A stretch of DNA of 64,000 bases from Phytophthora quininea (taxonomy: Eukaryota; Oomycota; Peronosporomycetes; Peronosporales; Peronosporaceae). Below are positions 30,502 to 41,463 of the stretch, piece by piece. A model generated the notes under the pieces. The model did no database searches. It saw only the letters and a program-made list of their open reading frames with translations, and had not been told where the DNA came from. Location of the stretch: positions 682,001-746,000 of the forward strand of contig JAAVTG010000075.1 in assembly GCA_011947345.1 (NCBI GenBank), given 5' to 3'. A program made the position numbers and the translations under genes. How positions within the stretch are numbered: position 1 is the stretch's first letter; each line of letters opens with the position of its first letter.

Positions 30502-32464
30502 TCACTGCCGCTTCCGCAGAGCAGGCTCTCCACTGACGACGAATCGCTCGGAGATGGCCGAGGCGGCGGCGCCAAACGCCTCCTCCTTCTTGGACACGCG
30601 CGCATGAGCTCGCGCGCTGGCATTCGACACAGTGCGACGCATCCCTCGAGACTGCGCCTCGATGCTGAGCCCGCCGCCGATGCCAACGCCAGGCAGCCTC
30701 GCGTTCAAATCGGCCTGTGCCATGGAGCTGCGGAGACGGTGCTGATGCACCAGCGAGCGGATCGACTGCCGGATGGCGTAGACGAAGTGCGTCAACCACA
30801 GAAACGGCACTGTCCACTGGACGAAGAGGTAGACCACGAACGCCAGCAGTAGATACTTGTTGGGGATCACGATGTGCAGCACACAGCTAATAATGAGGTA
30901 GATCAGCACGCGCGCCGTGTAGAACGTGTCCTCCCACGAAAACATGAGCTCGAGGTTGTTGATGATGCTCGACCACCAAGCCATGTTGTTCTGCACCGAC
31001 TGCAACGTTCGTTTGGTCTCGTGGTCGATCGTGACATGCGTCATCTTGTTCATGAGGTGGTTGAAGCCCGACGGGAGGCTGTACTGTCGAAATTGGCCAT
31101 TGTTGTCGCCGTCGACGTTCGCGCCAGCGTGCTCTTTGTGTCGTTGCCCGACGCAAACGAGTGGAAGTTCAGCTCAAAGTAGTTCCGAAGCACGAATGCG
31201 ATGAGCGCGAGGTGGATGACGACCGGCAGCCACTGCAACGACAGGCAGAGCCACACGCACAGCGCGAAGCACATGAAGGAGTGAGTCGGGTGCTCCCAAT
31301 TCAGCGTCGGCAAAACCTGCCAAATCACTTCCAAGTACGGCCACAGGTTGTCTAGCAGCACCCAGAAGTTGCTGTACAGCTGGGCTGCCTGAAACTCTGG
31401 CCATTCATAGACGTAACCTTGCTCCGCCGAGAAGTAGCTGCAAAACTCGGCCATCCGCGAAAACTTAAAGTGCAGCAGCACGTGAATCCGACCAGCGCGA
31501 GCGTCATTGTTCAGCCCAGCGCGGTGAAGCTTCTCCGGTAGCAATAGATCGAGCCACTTGTTGTGTCTTCGCTGGTCCATGATCTGCGATAGCGGGATCG
31601 AGGCCTCGCCCAGCTTTGTGGGCTGGCTCAGCTGGCCGTAGTTGTACACTTCCAGCACCAATTCAGCTCCCGGCGCACACACGTTGAACACAAACGTCTC
31701 GTGCCAGCGTGGATTGAGCGTGCGCGACTTCTTCTTAGTGCATTTGATGTTCTTCAGGTCGTTCCCCACTCCTGGCCGTGCGACCACTTGCCTGTCAGCA
31801 TCACTCGGACGAACGGGTCGCTGGTGATCGAGTCCGTGGAGGGCAGTCCGATCGCTTCCACCACCTTCACATACAGCTGTCCGATATGCACGCGGCCTTC
31901 GATCACGGGGTCAGGTTTGCTTTGTATCTGCAGCTTATTAGAATCGTCATCAGCTCCATCAGCTCACCACGACGTCGCAAGAAACTCCACAAACCTCAGC
32001 AGAAGAATGACCCGACCACTCCAACGACGCGAAATGCTCATCCACCGCCGCGTAGCACGTATTACAGACTCGCATTGGCTGGGTACAACATCATACCATC
32101 AGTTTATGTCTGCTCTTCACTGCTGTATCTTTCATTGCCTTACAAATGGGTCTGTGGATGAGATACGGCGCTTGTGGGGCGAGCAGTTGTGGCACACAAC
32201 GTTGCCGCAGCGTCTGCAGTGGTGCTACAGTCATACGTCGTCAGTATATATGATTTGCAAATGGTCTACACGCTTATATAATCACTATACCTTGCGGGTG
32301 ATGACTGTGAACGGCGTGTTGCAGTGCATGCAGTTGGTCGTCTCGTCGTCGTAGACCCACTGCAGTGCGCGCTCGCTGCCGCTGCCCGCGGTGTTGACGA
32401 GTGCTGAGCTGCGGCCTTGGTTGCGCATTGCCGCCGACGGGAGGCTGCCGAAGAGCGTCGCCAT
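30502..32464 (-). CDS. FYVE-C2-transmembrane protein
   Basis: Four exons: 32464-32291, 32224-32144, 32078-31995 and 31933-30502, with introns of 66, 65 and 61 nt. A FYVE finger spans exons 1-3: WVYDDETTNCMHCNTPF, then RKHHCRRCGNVVCHNC and finally RVCNTCY, including the lipid-binding RKHHCR motif for PtdIns3P on endosomes. A C2 domain follows (GQLYVKVVEAIGLPSTDSI, SDPFVRVML, TLNPRWHETFVFNV). Then come paired hydrophobic segments (CFALCVWLCLSLQWLPVVIH and VLIYLIISCVLHIVIP) like the C-terminal membrane part of MCTP/tether proteins. Frame changes near 31775 and 31060 are single-base. It may be a membrane tether between an organelle and endosomes; that role is inferred. Confidence 0.8.
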
Positions 32465-32577
32465 GGGCGGCCAAGAGGAGCGAATCAGTCTCGGGAAGAA
32501 GCGCGAATGAAGCAGACGCGCATCCTCAGGTTACGTTCTGTACGTACCCCCACGTAACCATCTGTTGAACCGACACG

Positions 32578-32592
32578 TCACTTTCCATTCGG
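32578..32592 (+). promoter_or_regulatory. Possible oomycete initiator element
   Basis: TCACTTTCCATTCGG resembles the oomycete initiator consensus (TCATTYYNCAWTTT) at about 11 of 14 positions and lies 17 bp upstream of the transporter ATG at 32610. It would set a very short 5' leader. Single-site resemblance only. Confidence 0.35.
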
Positions 32593-32609
32593 CAGCCACC
32601 ACGGTCAAC

Positions 32610-34217
32610 ATGGCGTCTTTACGGCAGCGGAAGGGCGGCTCGAGCGACAACGACGGCTCGTCTACTGAAGGTTCGTCGTCTCCAGCGTCTGCTGAACCTT
32701 CTACGAGCACTATGGACCCCGTACAGCGCGAGAACCAAGAGGATGAAAGCAGCGACTGGCCCAGTATTTTACTGCTACTGTTACTCTATACGCTGCAGGG
32801 CATTCCCATGGGTCTGTCCAGCAGTATCCCCTTCATCCTGCAGGAGAAAGTGGGTTACGGCGACCAGGCCACCTTCAGCTTAGTGTCCTGGCCCTTCAGC
32901 CTCAAGCTGCTGTGGGCGCCGTTCGTGGACTCGCTCTACAGCGAGCGCTTCGGCCGCCGCAAGTCGTGGCTCATCCCCGTGCAGTTCACCTGCGCGGCAC
33001 TGATGGTGGTGGGCAGCTGGTTCATGAGCGACTTGCTTGGGGAGGGCGAAGGCCAGAAGCCGCACGTCATCTACCTCACCGCCTTCTTCTTCGTGCTGTA
33101 CTTCATGATGGCCACGCAGGACATTGCCGTGGATGGGTGGGCCATCACGATGCTGTCGGAGAAGAACGTGGGCCATGCGTCTACATGCAACACGGTCGGT
33201 CAGACGGTGGGCTACTTTGTGGCCTATGTGGGCTTTCTGGCGCTGAACGACCCGGCCACCTGCAACAGTTATCTGCGCAGCGAGCCGGAAGATGAAGGAC
33301 TAGTGTCTTTGCCCGGCTTCATGAGCTTCTGGGGCTGGGTCATGTTTATCACGACGCTGGGCGTGTGGATCTTCAAGCACGAGAAACCGGAGGACGGAAG
33401 CGAGCGCTTGACGATCGCGCAGACGTACAAGGAAATGTACGCCGTGCTGCGCTTGCCCAGCGTTGTCTCGCTCTCTGTGGTGCTGCTGACCAGCAAGATT
33501 GGCTTTGCAGCCGCCGAAAGCGTTGCGTCGTTGAAGCTGGTCGAGTACGGCATGAAGAAGGAGAAGCTGGCGCTGTTGACGCCGATCCTGATCCCACTCG
33601 GCATCGTTATCCCAGTGATGATCGGTCGGTACATCAAGCCGTCGCAGCCGCTCAATCTCTTCCTTTGGGGTTACCCCGTACGACTCGCTGTGGGTCTGCT
33701 CTACGCTGGCCTTGTTTACTTGACTCCGATCGCGATGGCGCAGGAGGAAAGCTCACACTTTATGTTCTACGGCATCATTCTGGTTGTTGGTGCTCTCCAC
33801 GAAGTGGCCGCCAACATGATGTACGTTCCTCAGATGGCCTTCTACGCGCGCATCAGTGATCCTTCGATCGGCGGCACCTACATGACTTTCCTCAACACTG
33901 TCACGAACTTGGGCTCCAAGTGGCCCAACTCGCTGAGCCTCGCTGTCGTGGACCACCTGACGACCCGCGAATGTCTAGGCGGTTACTTCCAGGATGAGGT
34001 GCTGGACATTGGCTCTCGTACGTGCTCCGACGCTGAAGAGCGGGAGGCCTGCGCTGATGCTGGTGGCGAGTGCCTCATTGTGCGCGATGGTTTCTACATA
34101 GAAACTGTCATTTGCTTGGTGATCGGCGCTGCCTGGCTACTGTTCTTCTACCGTCGTATTCAGCACCTGCAGAACCTCAAGATCGACAAGTGGCGCGTGA
34201 ATATGACGGCCGACTAG
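32610..34217 (+). CDS. Acetyl-CoA transporter, SLC33A1/AT-1 type
   Basis: An intact, uninterrupted frame. A polar N-terminus of about 65 residues precedes a major-facilitator fold with about 12 membrane spans. Signature segments of the acetyl-CoA transporter family are LYTLQGIPMGLSSSIPFIL, SWPFSLKLLWAPFVDSLY, ERFGRRKSWLIPVQ, MATQDIAVDGWAITML, CNTVGQTVGYF and MTFLNTVTNLGSKWP. This family moves acetyl-CoA into the ER lumen for protein or lipid acetylation. I chose ATG 32610 (MASLRQRKG) over an in-frame upstream start at 32565, since only 15 extra residues would be added and a possible initiator lies between them. It is divergent from the FYVE gene with 146 bp between starts. Confidence 0.92.
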   Translation: MASLRQRKGGSSDNDGSSTEGSSSPASAEPSTSTMDPVQRENQEDESSDWPSILLLLLLYTLQGIPMGLSSSIPFILQEKVGYGDQATFSLVSWPFSLKLLWAPFVDSLYSERFGRRKSWLIPVQFTCAALMVVGSWFMSDLLGEGEGQKPHVIYLTAFFFVLYFMMATQDIAVDGWAITMLSEKNVGHASTCNTVGQTVGYFVAYVGFLALNDPATCNSYLRSEPEDEGLVSLPGFMSFWGWVMFITTLGVWIFKHEKPEDGSERLTIAQTYKEMYAVLRLPSVVSLSVVLLTSKIGFAAAESVASLKLVEYGMKKEKLALLTPILIPLGIVIPVMIGRYIKPSQPLNLFLWGYPVRLAVGLLYAGLVYLTPIAMAQEESSHFMFYGIILVVGALHEVAANMMYVPQMAFYARISDPSIGGTYMTFLNTVTNLGSKWPNSLSLAVVDHLTTRECLGGYFQDEVLDIGSRTCSDAEEREACADAGGECLIVRDGFYIETVICLVIGAAWLLFFYRRIQHLQNLKIDKWRVNMTAD

Positions 34218-34453
34218 GCTTTTGGGGAATAGAAACACACCTGAACTTACACGCAAATGTGTAGTCTCTTGATTGGGATGACTATAATATTATGGTGAGT
34301 CGATATAGTTTAGACGGACGGCGATGAAAACGTCCTTGGCGTCTCGGCCTTCCTCGGTGTTTCTCATCGTGGTGAAGACCGTTGGGAGATATCGAAGACG
34401 CTAGTCGGGCAAACGAACTACAGAAGTAGGAGCAATGGTTGATCCTTCAATAT

Positions 34454-35828
34454 TCACGACATGGTGGCCGAGAGACGCTGCACGCATTGGAACTGCGACG
34501 AAGCCCCAAGCGAAGTCCTGAACACTTCGCGAGGGGCGAACTCAAGCCGCGGCTTCTTCTTCTTATCGCACTCGCGATACGCTGACTCGAGGTTCAGCTC
34601 GAACATCTTGATCACTTTGGCCATGTCTTCGTCGTCGTCATCCTCAAACTCGGACTCTTGGAAGACTGCACTCGGGTTTTGGCTCGCTAATCGCACTTTC
34701 TCCTCTAAAGTCTGCGGCTTCGCGTCCATCTTGGATCTAGGCGACGTGGTTGCTTCCTCGTCGGGCTCTTTGTCTCCATCACTACGGCTTGAGTCCTTAA
34801 TATGACTCGTTTCTTTTACTATAGCCGGCGATGCTGACGCAGAGTCCGTCTGGTCGCTTGTCTGGCTGGAAGTCGGTGGCGATTTCTTCTTCTTTCGCTT
34901 TTTACGCTTCTTTTTAGTGGAAGTAGAGCTGTTTGGGTTCGCTTCTCCAGACTCCGATCCGTTCTCGCCGTGGACATAGCACTTCTTCGCCAGCTGCTGC
35001 TGCTGTGGGGTCGCATTTGGGTTGCTGCCGCTACCGTTGATGAAACTAACTAGCTCGTCGACGCTGGGCTGGTCGAACTCCACCAGCTCGTATTCTTCCG
35101 TCGAAATATCGTGGTCAAGTGAGTTGAACATGTCGAAGTCAAAGCCGGCCATGTCGCTCCGCATTTCACAGCTGCATTCAGCGGGCGGCGGGTCCTCCAG
35201 CCCGAATTTCTTTCGTAATTCGTCTGCTTCCGACGTCGCCGACATGATCTGCGCGATGGATCTGCACGTGAGGTCCACCAGCGGCTGGATGTCCAAATTA
35301 GACGCAACTTTGGCCAGATCGCACAGCTCTTTCGACTCTAAGCTCACAAACTCCTCTTCCCACTCGCGCATCATCGCATCTACTTGATCCACTTGCTGTT
35401 TATACAAGCAACTACAAAAATAAAAAAATCAGCATCCCAACCACAAAATATACAATAAATCAACTCTATAGTACCTGCAATAGTCCAGAGCTCGTTGCAC
35501 GCTCTCCGTGGGCACATCAAATACGGGGATGACGTGCTGCTTGACGCCGCTCCGAGGCTTCTTACCCGACACATCTACATTAAAAAAGAAAGCATTAGTA
35601 TAATATATCCATTCCCACCCTTGATCGTAGGAGCGTACCTTGCATCAGTACCCACAGCGTGGACGACATCATGGCCTGCTCATACGTCACGTCGAACGTC
35701 GTGTCATCCGCGCACTTGAGCTGCAGTTTGGACTGACGTCTGTTTTGTGTCTTGGACACGGTCTCGGCAGCTGCGGGGGCGTCGGGCAGCCGCCGCTTGC
35801 CGCGCTTCTCGTCCAGGGGCACGCGCAT
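34454..35828 (-). CDS. SKP1-like protein with long charged C-terminal tail
   Basis: Exons 35828-35639, 35574-35475 and 35411-34454, introns 64 and 63 nt. The N-terminal BTB/POZ-like half (KLQLKCADDTTFDV, then EQAMMSSTLWVLM) and the C-terminal Skp1 dimerisation/F-box-binding half (ELCDLAKVASNLDIQPLVDL, then CRSIAQIMSATSEADELRKK) match SKP1, the adaptor between cullin-1 and F-box proteins. Unlike the usual SKP1 of about 160 residues, it continues another roughly 220 residues: an acidic patch, a lysine block (TKKKRKKRKKKKSPP), a Ser/Asp/Glu-rich segment and EFEDDDDEDMAKVIKMFELN. The lysine block could be a nuclear or nucleolar signal. The frame is intact. Confidence 0.8.
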
Positions 35829-36182
35829 GGGGGCTGCGCTGGCTGCGTGCAGAAAGCGCCGTATCTCGGTCGGTCGGGTGCCGCTGCGGCTGGTTCCGGT
35901 TCGGATCGGGGGCTCACCGGTCTGGCAAGACGGAGAATGGTCGAGCGGGGGCGCCAGCAGACCGAAGCGGGCGCAGGGTCGTCGACCGCGGAAGGACGGT
36001 GGCGCTTGAGGCACTTTCTGGCGAATGCACTGTCCTTCGAGAGTGGTAGAACCCTACCCCGCACCCCGCTCCATTTCTATTGGCGGAAAAACGTACCCAT
36101 GTGAGCAGGTTACAAAAGTACAGTAACCCGTTGAAAGACTCTACACATGGATTTGTATTGCGGTCGCTTCGCTACGTTACAT

Positions 36183-36988
36183 TTACTTCTTGGCCTTGCA
36201 GCCGGAGGACGGGGTGGCTGTCGTGGCCGAAGGTGTTTGAGTCGGCGCAGTAGTGGCTGACGGTACGGTCGTAGCAGGAGTAGGGGCCGTCGTGCCGGGC
36301 GTGCTCATCGTGATCGGCGCCGTGGTTTCCGCCGTCGTGTCGGCGTCTCCCGCCACTTGGTCTTGCTGCTGGGTCTGATCCGTCGACTGCGAGTCGCTTG
36401 AAGCGGCGGTGTCTTGCTGCGCGGTCTGCTGGGTCTGGTCGGTCGAGCCGGAGGACGCGGTGCTACCCTCGCACGTCTCGGCGTCGCCTGTACCAAAGTC
36501 CTGCGTCCAGTAGTGCTTGTACTCGGTGTTGGCGTTGTACGCGTACGCAGTGCCGAACATCTTGTAGTCGCCCAGGATGTTGGCCTTGTGCTCGGGCGAG
36601 TTCATCCAGGACGTCATGACGGCGTCGACGTCTTCTTGGCCGGCGGCGACGTTCTCGCCCACAGCAGTCCAGATGAACCCGGCGGCGGTGATACGCTGCT
36701 CCATGGTAGACCCGTCGGAGCCGTCGTGGGCCATGTAGTTGTCTCGGCCATGTCGTTCGAGTGTCGCGCCGCGGACGACATGAGCTTGGTGTTGAGGCAC
36801 AGCGACGACAGCCCCTGGGCAGCGCGCTCCTTGTTGACGCTCTCGAGCATCTTGCTGGCGTAGTCGGACGACTGCGTGTACGTGGCTCCCAACGCTCTTG
36901 ACGTGCGGAGACTGCCGGCGTCGGCAGTGGAGACGATTCCAGCCACCGCAAGCAGGACGGTGATCGACGATCGGAGGGAGGTAATCAT
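36183..36988 (-). CDS. Secreted CAP/PR-1-like protein 1
   Basis: The start ATG 36988 is followed by a signal peptide (SSITVLLAVAGIVSTADAG). The CAP (SCP/TAPS) domain includes MLESVNKERAAQGLSSLCLN, NYMAHDGSDGSTMEQRI, VGENVAAGQEDVDAVMTSW and YKHYWTQDFGTG. A Gln/Thr/Ser/Asp-rich region and a threonine-rich tail (TAPITMSTPGTTAPTPATT) end in GCKAKK; the tail is a likely O-glycosylated stalk. One frame change near 36748 (GAGAC where GAGGAC fits) interrupts the CAP domain. CAP proteins of oomycetes are secreted and several bind sterols in other organisms; no specific function can be assigned here. Confidence 0.88.
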
Positions 36989-37662
36989 GGCGGTGCTGGT
37001 TGTCGATGTCACTTGTTCGGAGTGCGTTGGAAAATGATAGAGGCGATAACTTTGCGGGCAGGAAGCTCTTGGGGTCATGCGGTCATGCGTCGGTCCTACA
37101 GAGAGAAGCCCATGGGGCATATGCCAGCGGAGCAGTGCAGCAAATGCCGTACGATTCGGCGACAATGCGCTGTTGTGAGCAACTGGTATCAGTGGCGCCC
37201 ATAAAGCTCGTCAAGCATGGCACAGAAAGCACGCCAGCCGAAGTTCATGCGAGAGAACACCACGGTTCACGGCAATCGCCACGTGCGGCCAAAGCATCTG
37301 GGTCTCCATTTGCTTGATGATCATTTCGCAGCCAACTACTTGGCAAGGGAGGAACGCGCTTTTAGCATGCATCGGCGTCGTAGCTTTGGACTCGACAACA
37401 AGGGAAGAAGCCTGTAGGCGTGCAGGTCGACGTACAATACTGTAGCAGTCGATGGCATGCCAAGCGATTTGCTGGTGGCGTCATGGTGACACAAAGGTGA
37501 AGATGAAGATCGATAACAGGATGGGAAGCAAGATATCTATGTAGTATTTTCACGCACTGGTGACGTTCAAGAAGCAGCTCGAGCTGCTACCTATCGCGGT
37601 TTGGAATAACTTTGACGCAGACACTTTGAGGACGGGCGCTTTCTGCCCCGTCGAGACGACAC
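36989..37662. other. Spacer between CAP genes 1 and 2
   Basis: About 670 bp. Short open frames exist on both strands with no protein resemblance. It includes the CAP1 promoter and the CAP2 3' region. Confidence 0.45.
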
Positions 37663-38423
37663 TTACTTTCTGGTCTTGCAACCGGGCGTTGCGGTTGTAG
37701 CAACGGGTGTGACAGTCGTGGTAGCAGGAGCTTCGTAGTTTGCGGGGCCTCCGTTGCCGGTGGAGCCGTAGTCGCTGGTGGTGCGGTGGTGACCGGTGCG
37801 GGTGCGGTGGTGGCCGGGCTGTCCGTCGAGGTCGAAGCTTCTCCGGCGATGTTGTCTTCTTGCTTGCCAGTTTGGCCGGTCGATCCCGACGTCGTGCCGC
37901 CGCCGTCGCATTTTTCGGTATCGCCAGCACCAAAGTCCTGGGTCCAGTAGTGTTTGTATGTGCTGTCGGCGTTGTAGGCGTACGACGTGCCAAACATGGT
38001 GTAGTCCTTGCCGAGGATGTTTTCGCGATGGCCCTCGGAGTTCATCCAGGACTCCATCACGGAGGCGACGTCCACTTGGCCAGCGGCGACGTTCTCCGCC
38101 ACGGCAGTCCAGTCGTATCCGGCGTCGGTGATACGTTGGGACATCGAGGATCCGTCCGCGCCGTCGTGGGCCATGTAGTTGTTCTTGGCCATGTCGTCGG
38201 AGTGGCGCTTGGCCGCAGCCTGCAGCTTGCTGTTGGTGCAGAGCGCCGAGAGACCGACCTTGGCACGCTCCTTGTTGACAGCCGCTAGCATCGTTGAGTA
38301 GTAGTCGTCGTTCTGCGTGTACGTTTGAAGGTGGCGTGCCGCGCGCAGGTTGCTGGCGGCGGTGGCATCCGATGCCGCGACCACGAACAGGACAGCAAAC
38401 AACGAGCGAGCGATTGACATCAT
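37663..38423 (-). CDS. Secreted CAP/PR-1-like protein 2
   Basis: A signal peptide (MMSIARSLFAVLFVVAASDA) precedes SNLRAARHLQTYTQ and a CAP domain: MLAAVNKERAKVGLSALC, NYMAHDGADGSSMSQRI, VAENVAAGQVDVASVMESW, YKHYWTQDFGAGD. A Thr/Pro/Ala tail ends GCKTRK at 37663, parallel to GCKAKK of CAP1. The tail ending requires one frame change near 37750 (four C where five fit); without it the frame runs to 37587 with unrelated sequence. It is clearly a tandem paralogue of CAP1 in the same orientation. Confidence 0.88.
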
Positions 38424-40096
38424 GGTAGTTGGTGCTGCTTCGAGGTGGGCGGATTTAAAAGTGAGTGCAGGACATCGCAGCACTTTCGACGAGCTCGAAC
38501 AGCAAGCAAGACAAGAAGACAGGCACACAGAGTGCCCCATGCGGCCCGTCGTCTCTGATACATCCGCAGCTTCGCGATGCCGCCAAACCAGCTGGACATT
38601 CTAGAGGCCAAGAGGTCCTACCACTATTTGACCGCCACGCGCGACTAAAATGCTTCGTCGTGAGCGGGGATGTAGCGGACTGCAGCAGGATTGTTTATTG
38701 AGGGGCTTTCTGAGCCATAGCAACACGCGCAAAACGCGTCGAGGCTTTCCAACCCTCGACAACTTTCTCGACGTCCAAGTTTGTGGTTTCCTGCACGATG
38801 TGACTTTGACAGCAAAACATCACGGCACTGCTAAAAGCTGGTCTACATTGCGCGGGCAGGTGGCGAGCAACTTGTTAGTGGCGAACAGTCTGGGCGATAG
38901 CTATGCCGCTAGTACTCAAGCCATCAGGAATTCATGAAGCTGCATGGCGCCATTATCACATGCTCGCCGGGTTCGCACCCGCTGAAGAGCTTGAAGCCAC
39001 GACGCTACTTTCGCTGAAGCTGGCGCCTCTAATGTGACGGAGCCCGCCGGGAAGCGCGCTGACCCACTCGTTGCTGATGATGAGGCCCGCACTCGAACAT
39101 GACTCATTCAAAAGGTAGAGGCTGGAGCGAGGCACGTGTGCGAGCTCAAGGAAACTGGAAGGCGTTGGTTCTCCGAATGGTGCGGCGCAGCGCAGATGTT
39201 CCCACAACTGTGATTGAAGACGATAAGTACTCGTTGATGGTGGCCAACCACTTGCAGCTATCCAAGCTGAAAGCGACCTGCGCTGCCGGGGCTGCGGGTC
39301 GCAAGTGCATTGCGTTAGCTTCTGGGTGCCTCTCTGCAGGCCTGCAAGTCGTTCGCTCGGAATCCTATCGCGAGTTCCTTCAAACGCACTGCTACTGCTG
39401 CTGCGGTCGACATCCACGAGATCGCAGGATGAGCGCGCCAAGCGGTATGAAGCAAAAGAGACAGGCAACCGAGAAGTCTGGTCTCGAGCTGCACCATCAG
39501 CGAGGATCAATATTGTGCGCTCTACATCCTCGAAACGGATTCCTCGGGCTGAGTGCTGTAGCGCCAGCGGTGCTACCGGTACATCCTTTCGCCCCACCTC
39601 AAGTCGCGGCAGTCTTGGGATGATCCGCTTGAAACTTCTCCGGCCGCAGCATCCTCGGACGGAGCTCGTGAGCTCGCCGATTTATTGCATGCGCTCATTT
39701 CATCGGGGTGGGGGAGCCAATACTAACAGCGGGGATATGATGGTGGTCCCGGTTCCCAGAGGTGACCAGTTTTTTCGAGCAGCAAAGCGCGGCGGTGAGA
39801 TCGGAACCGATATTATAGCAGCTTCACTGCCGCTGTTTCCGTGGCGGCTTTCGCTTGCCTGAGGCGCCTTGGCCACAGACGCCGACGGCAGTTGCGGTCG
39901 AGCTTCTTTCGCGTGACTGGGGAAGTTATGTCGCGAAAGACTACGACGCTGAACCGAGGCTGGTCCGTCCTGGCTATTGGGGCTCTCCATCCTACGATTC
40001 GATCCCCGTGCAACATTGATGCGGGACAGCATCATTGTTTTCATTCCGGGTTTTGCCGTCCGCAGTCAAAGTCAGCGCCTTCAAGTCGTCGAAAAC
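38424..40096. other. 1.7-kb unassigned spacer in the CAP cluster
   Basis: Longest gene-free gap of the gene-dense part. Overlapping open frames run on both strands at 38956-39620. One plus-strand piece near 38944-39036 reads like a helical protein remnant (WRHYHMLAGFAPAEELEATT) before a stop, but no family is recognised. It could be a decayed gene or non-coding sequence. Confidence 0.35.
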
Positions 40097-41172
40097 ATGC
40101 GTCGTCAACAGCGATCCACCATCCTCGTGATTGCACTCAGTGTGGTTTTGGTCGGCATCGCCACCGCAACCACGGTGCTATCGACTGTCGGGGTGGCCAT
40201 CGACCAGGAAGTAAGCACGAGTGCTCCGAATGACACGGCACGCTTCCTACGCGCAGCTCGTTCCTTCCTACGCGCGCAAAGCTCGTTCCAGTCGCAGCTA
40301 CTTGCTGCAGTGAACGAGAAGCGAGCCGCGGTCGGAGTCGCGGCGCTCTGCATGAGCAGCAAGTTGCAGTCGTCAGCCCAAAGACACTCGAACGACATGG
40401 CGAGCGGCAACTTCATGAGCCACACCGGATCTGACGGGTCCTCGATGTCGCAGCGGATCACCGCCACGGGCTTCGACTGGACTGCCATCGCCGAAAACGT
40501 TGCCGCCGGACAGAAAGATGTCGCGGCGGTCATGAAGTCGTGGATGAGTTCCAGCGGCCACCGAAAGAACATCCTCAGCAGCAAGTACAAGATGTTCGGC
40601 TGCGGCTACGCGTACAACTCCAAGAGCACCTACAAGTACTACTGGACCCAGGACTTCGGTGCCGGTAGCGGTGAGTCGTGCTCCGGTTCCTCGTCCAGCC
40701 CGACACCGACGTCGAAGCCTGCGACGAAATCACCAGCGGTTACGACGAAAGCTCCGTCGACCTCATCCACCATGCAACAGCAGATGCTGGCCGCCGTCAA
40801 CAAGCAGCGTGCTGCTGCGGGCCTGTCAAAGCTCTGCATGAACTCCAAGCTGCAGTCGGCGGCGCAAGGTCACTCGAATGACATGGCCAAGAACGACTAC
40901 ATGAGCCACACCGGATCCGACGGCTCTCGATGTCGCAGCGGATCACTGACTCGGGATACTCGTGGAATTACGTTGCCGAGAACGTGGCGGCGGGGCAGAC
41001 CGACGTGGATTCAGTCATGACGTCATGGATGAACTCTCCGGGCCACAGAGCCAATATCCTGAGCTCGGAAGCGGCCATGTTTGGGTGCGCCTACGCCTAC
41101 AACGCCGACAGCACCTACAAGCACTACTGGACCCAGGATTTTGGCACTGGCAGCTCTGAGTCGTGCTCGTAG
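40097..41172 (+). CDS. Secreted protein with two CAP domains
   Basis: The start ATG 40097 gives a hydrophobic signal/anchor (ILVIALSVVLVGIATATTVL), a polar stretch containing RFLRAARSFLRAQ, then CAP domain 1 (LLAAVNEKRAAVGVAALCMS, NFMSHTGSDGSSMSQRI, IAENVAAGQKDVAAVMKSW, YKYYWTQDFGAGSG). A Ser/Pro/Thr linker follows, then CAP domain 2 (MLAAVNKQRAAAGLSKLCM, NDYMSHTGSDGS, VAENVAAGQTDVDSVMTSW, YKHYWTQDFGTGSSESCS). One C is missing at about 40927, where the matching position of domain 1 has CCTCG; domain 2 then continues in frame to 41172. Opposite orientation to CAP1 and CAP2. The two domains are an internal duplication. Confidence 0.88.
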
Positions 41173-41463
41173 GCAAGTTGAGCAACACGTGTACATGTAT
41201 GTAGTAGCCAGACAAGTGATGCAGAAGTACCTACAAGAGTTGAATGAATAGATCGTTGATGTTCAAGACCTTCCGTTCTCGTCGTGGTAAGGCTGCGCCG
41301 TACGAGCAGAAAGTATCCAGGCCGAAGGTATGGCTCAACAGCAAATACAGTCGCTTTTTGGGTAGGGAATATGTGGCCGCATTGGAATCCATCATGGCAA
41401 CTACCAGTGGGGGTAAGTCATTTTTCAATTTGATCACCAGGTCTCAAGTATCGTCTCGACAAA

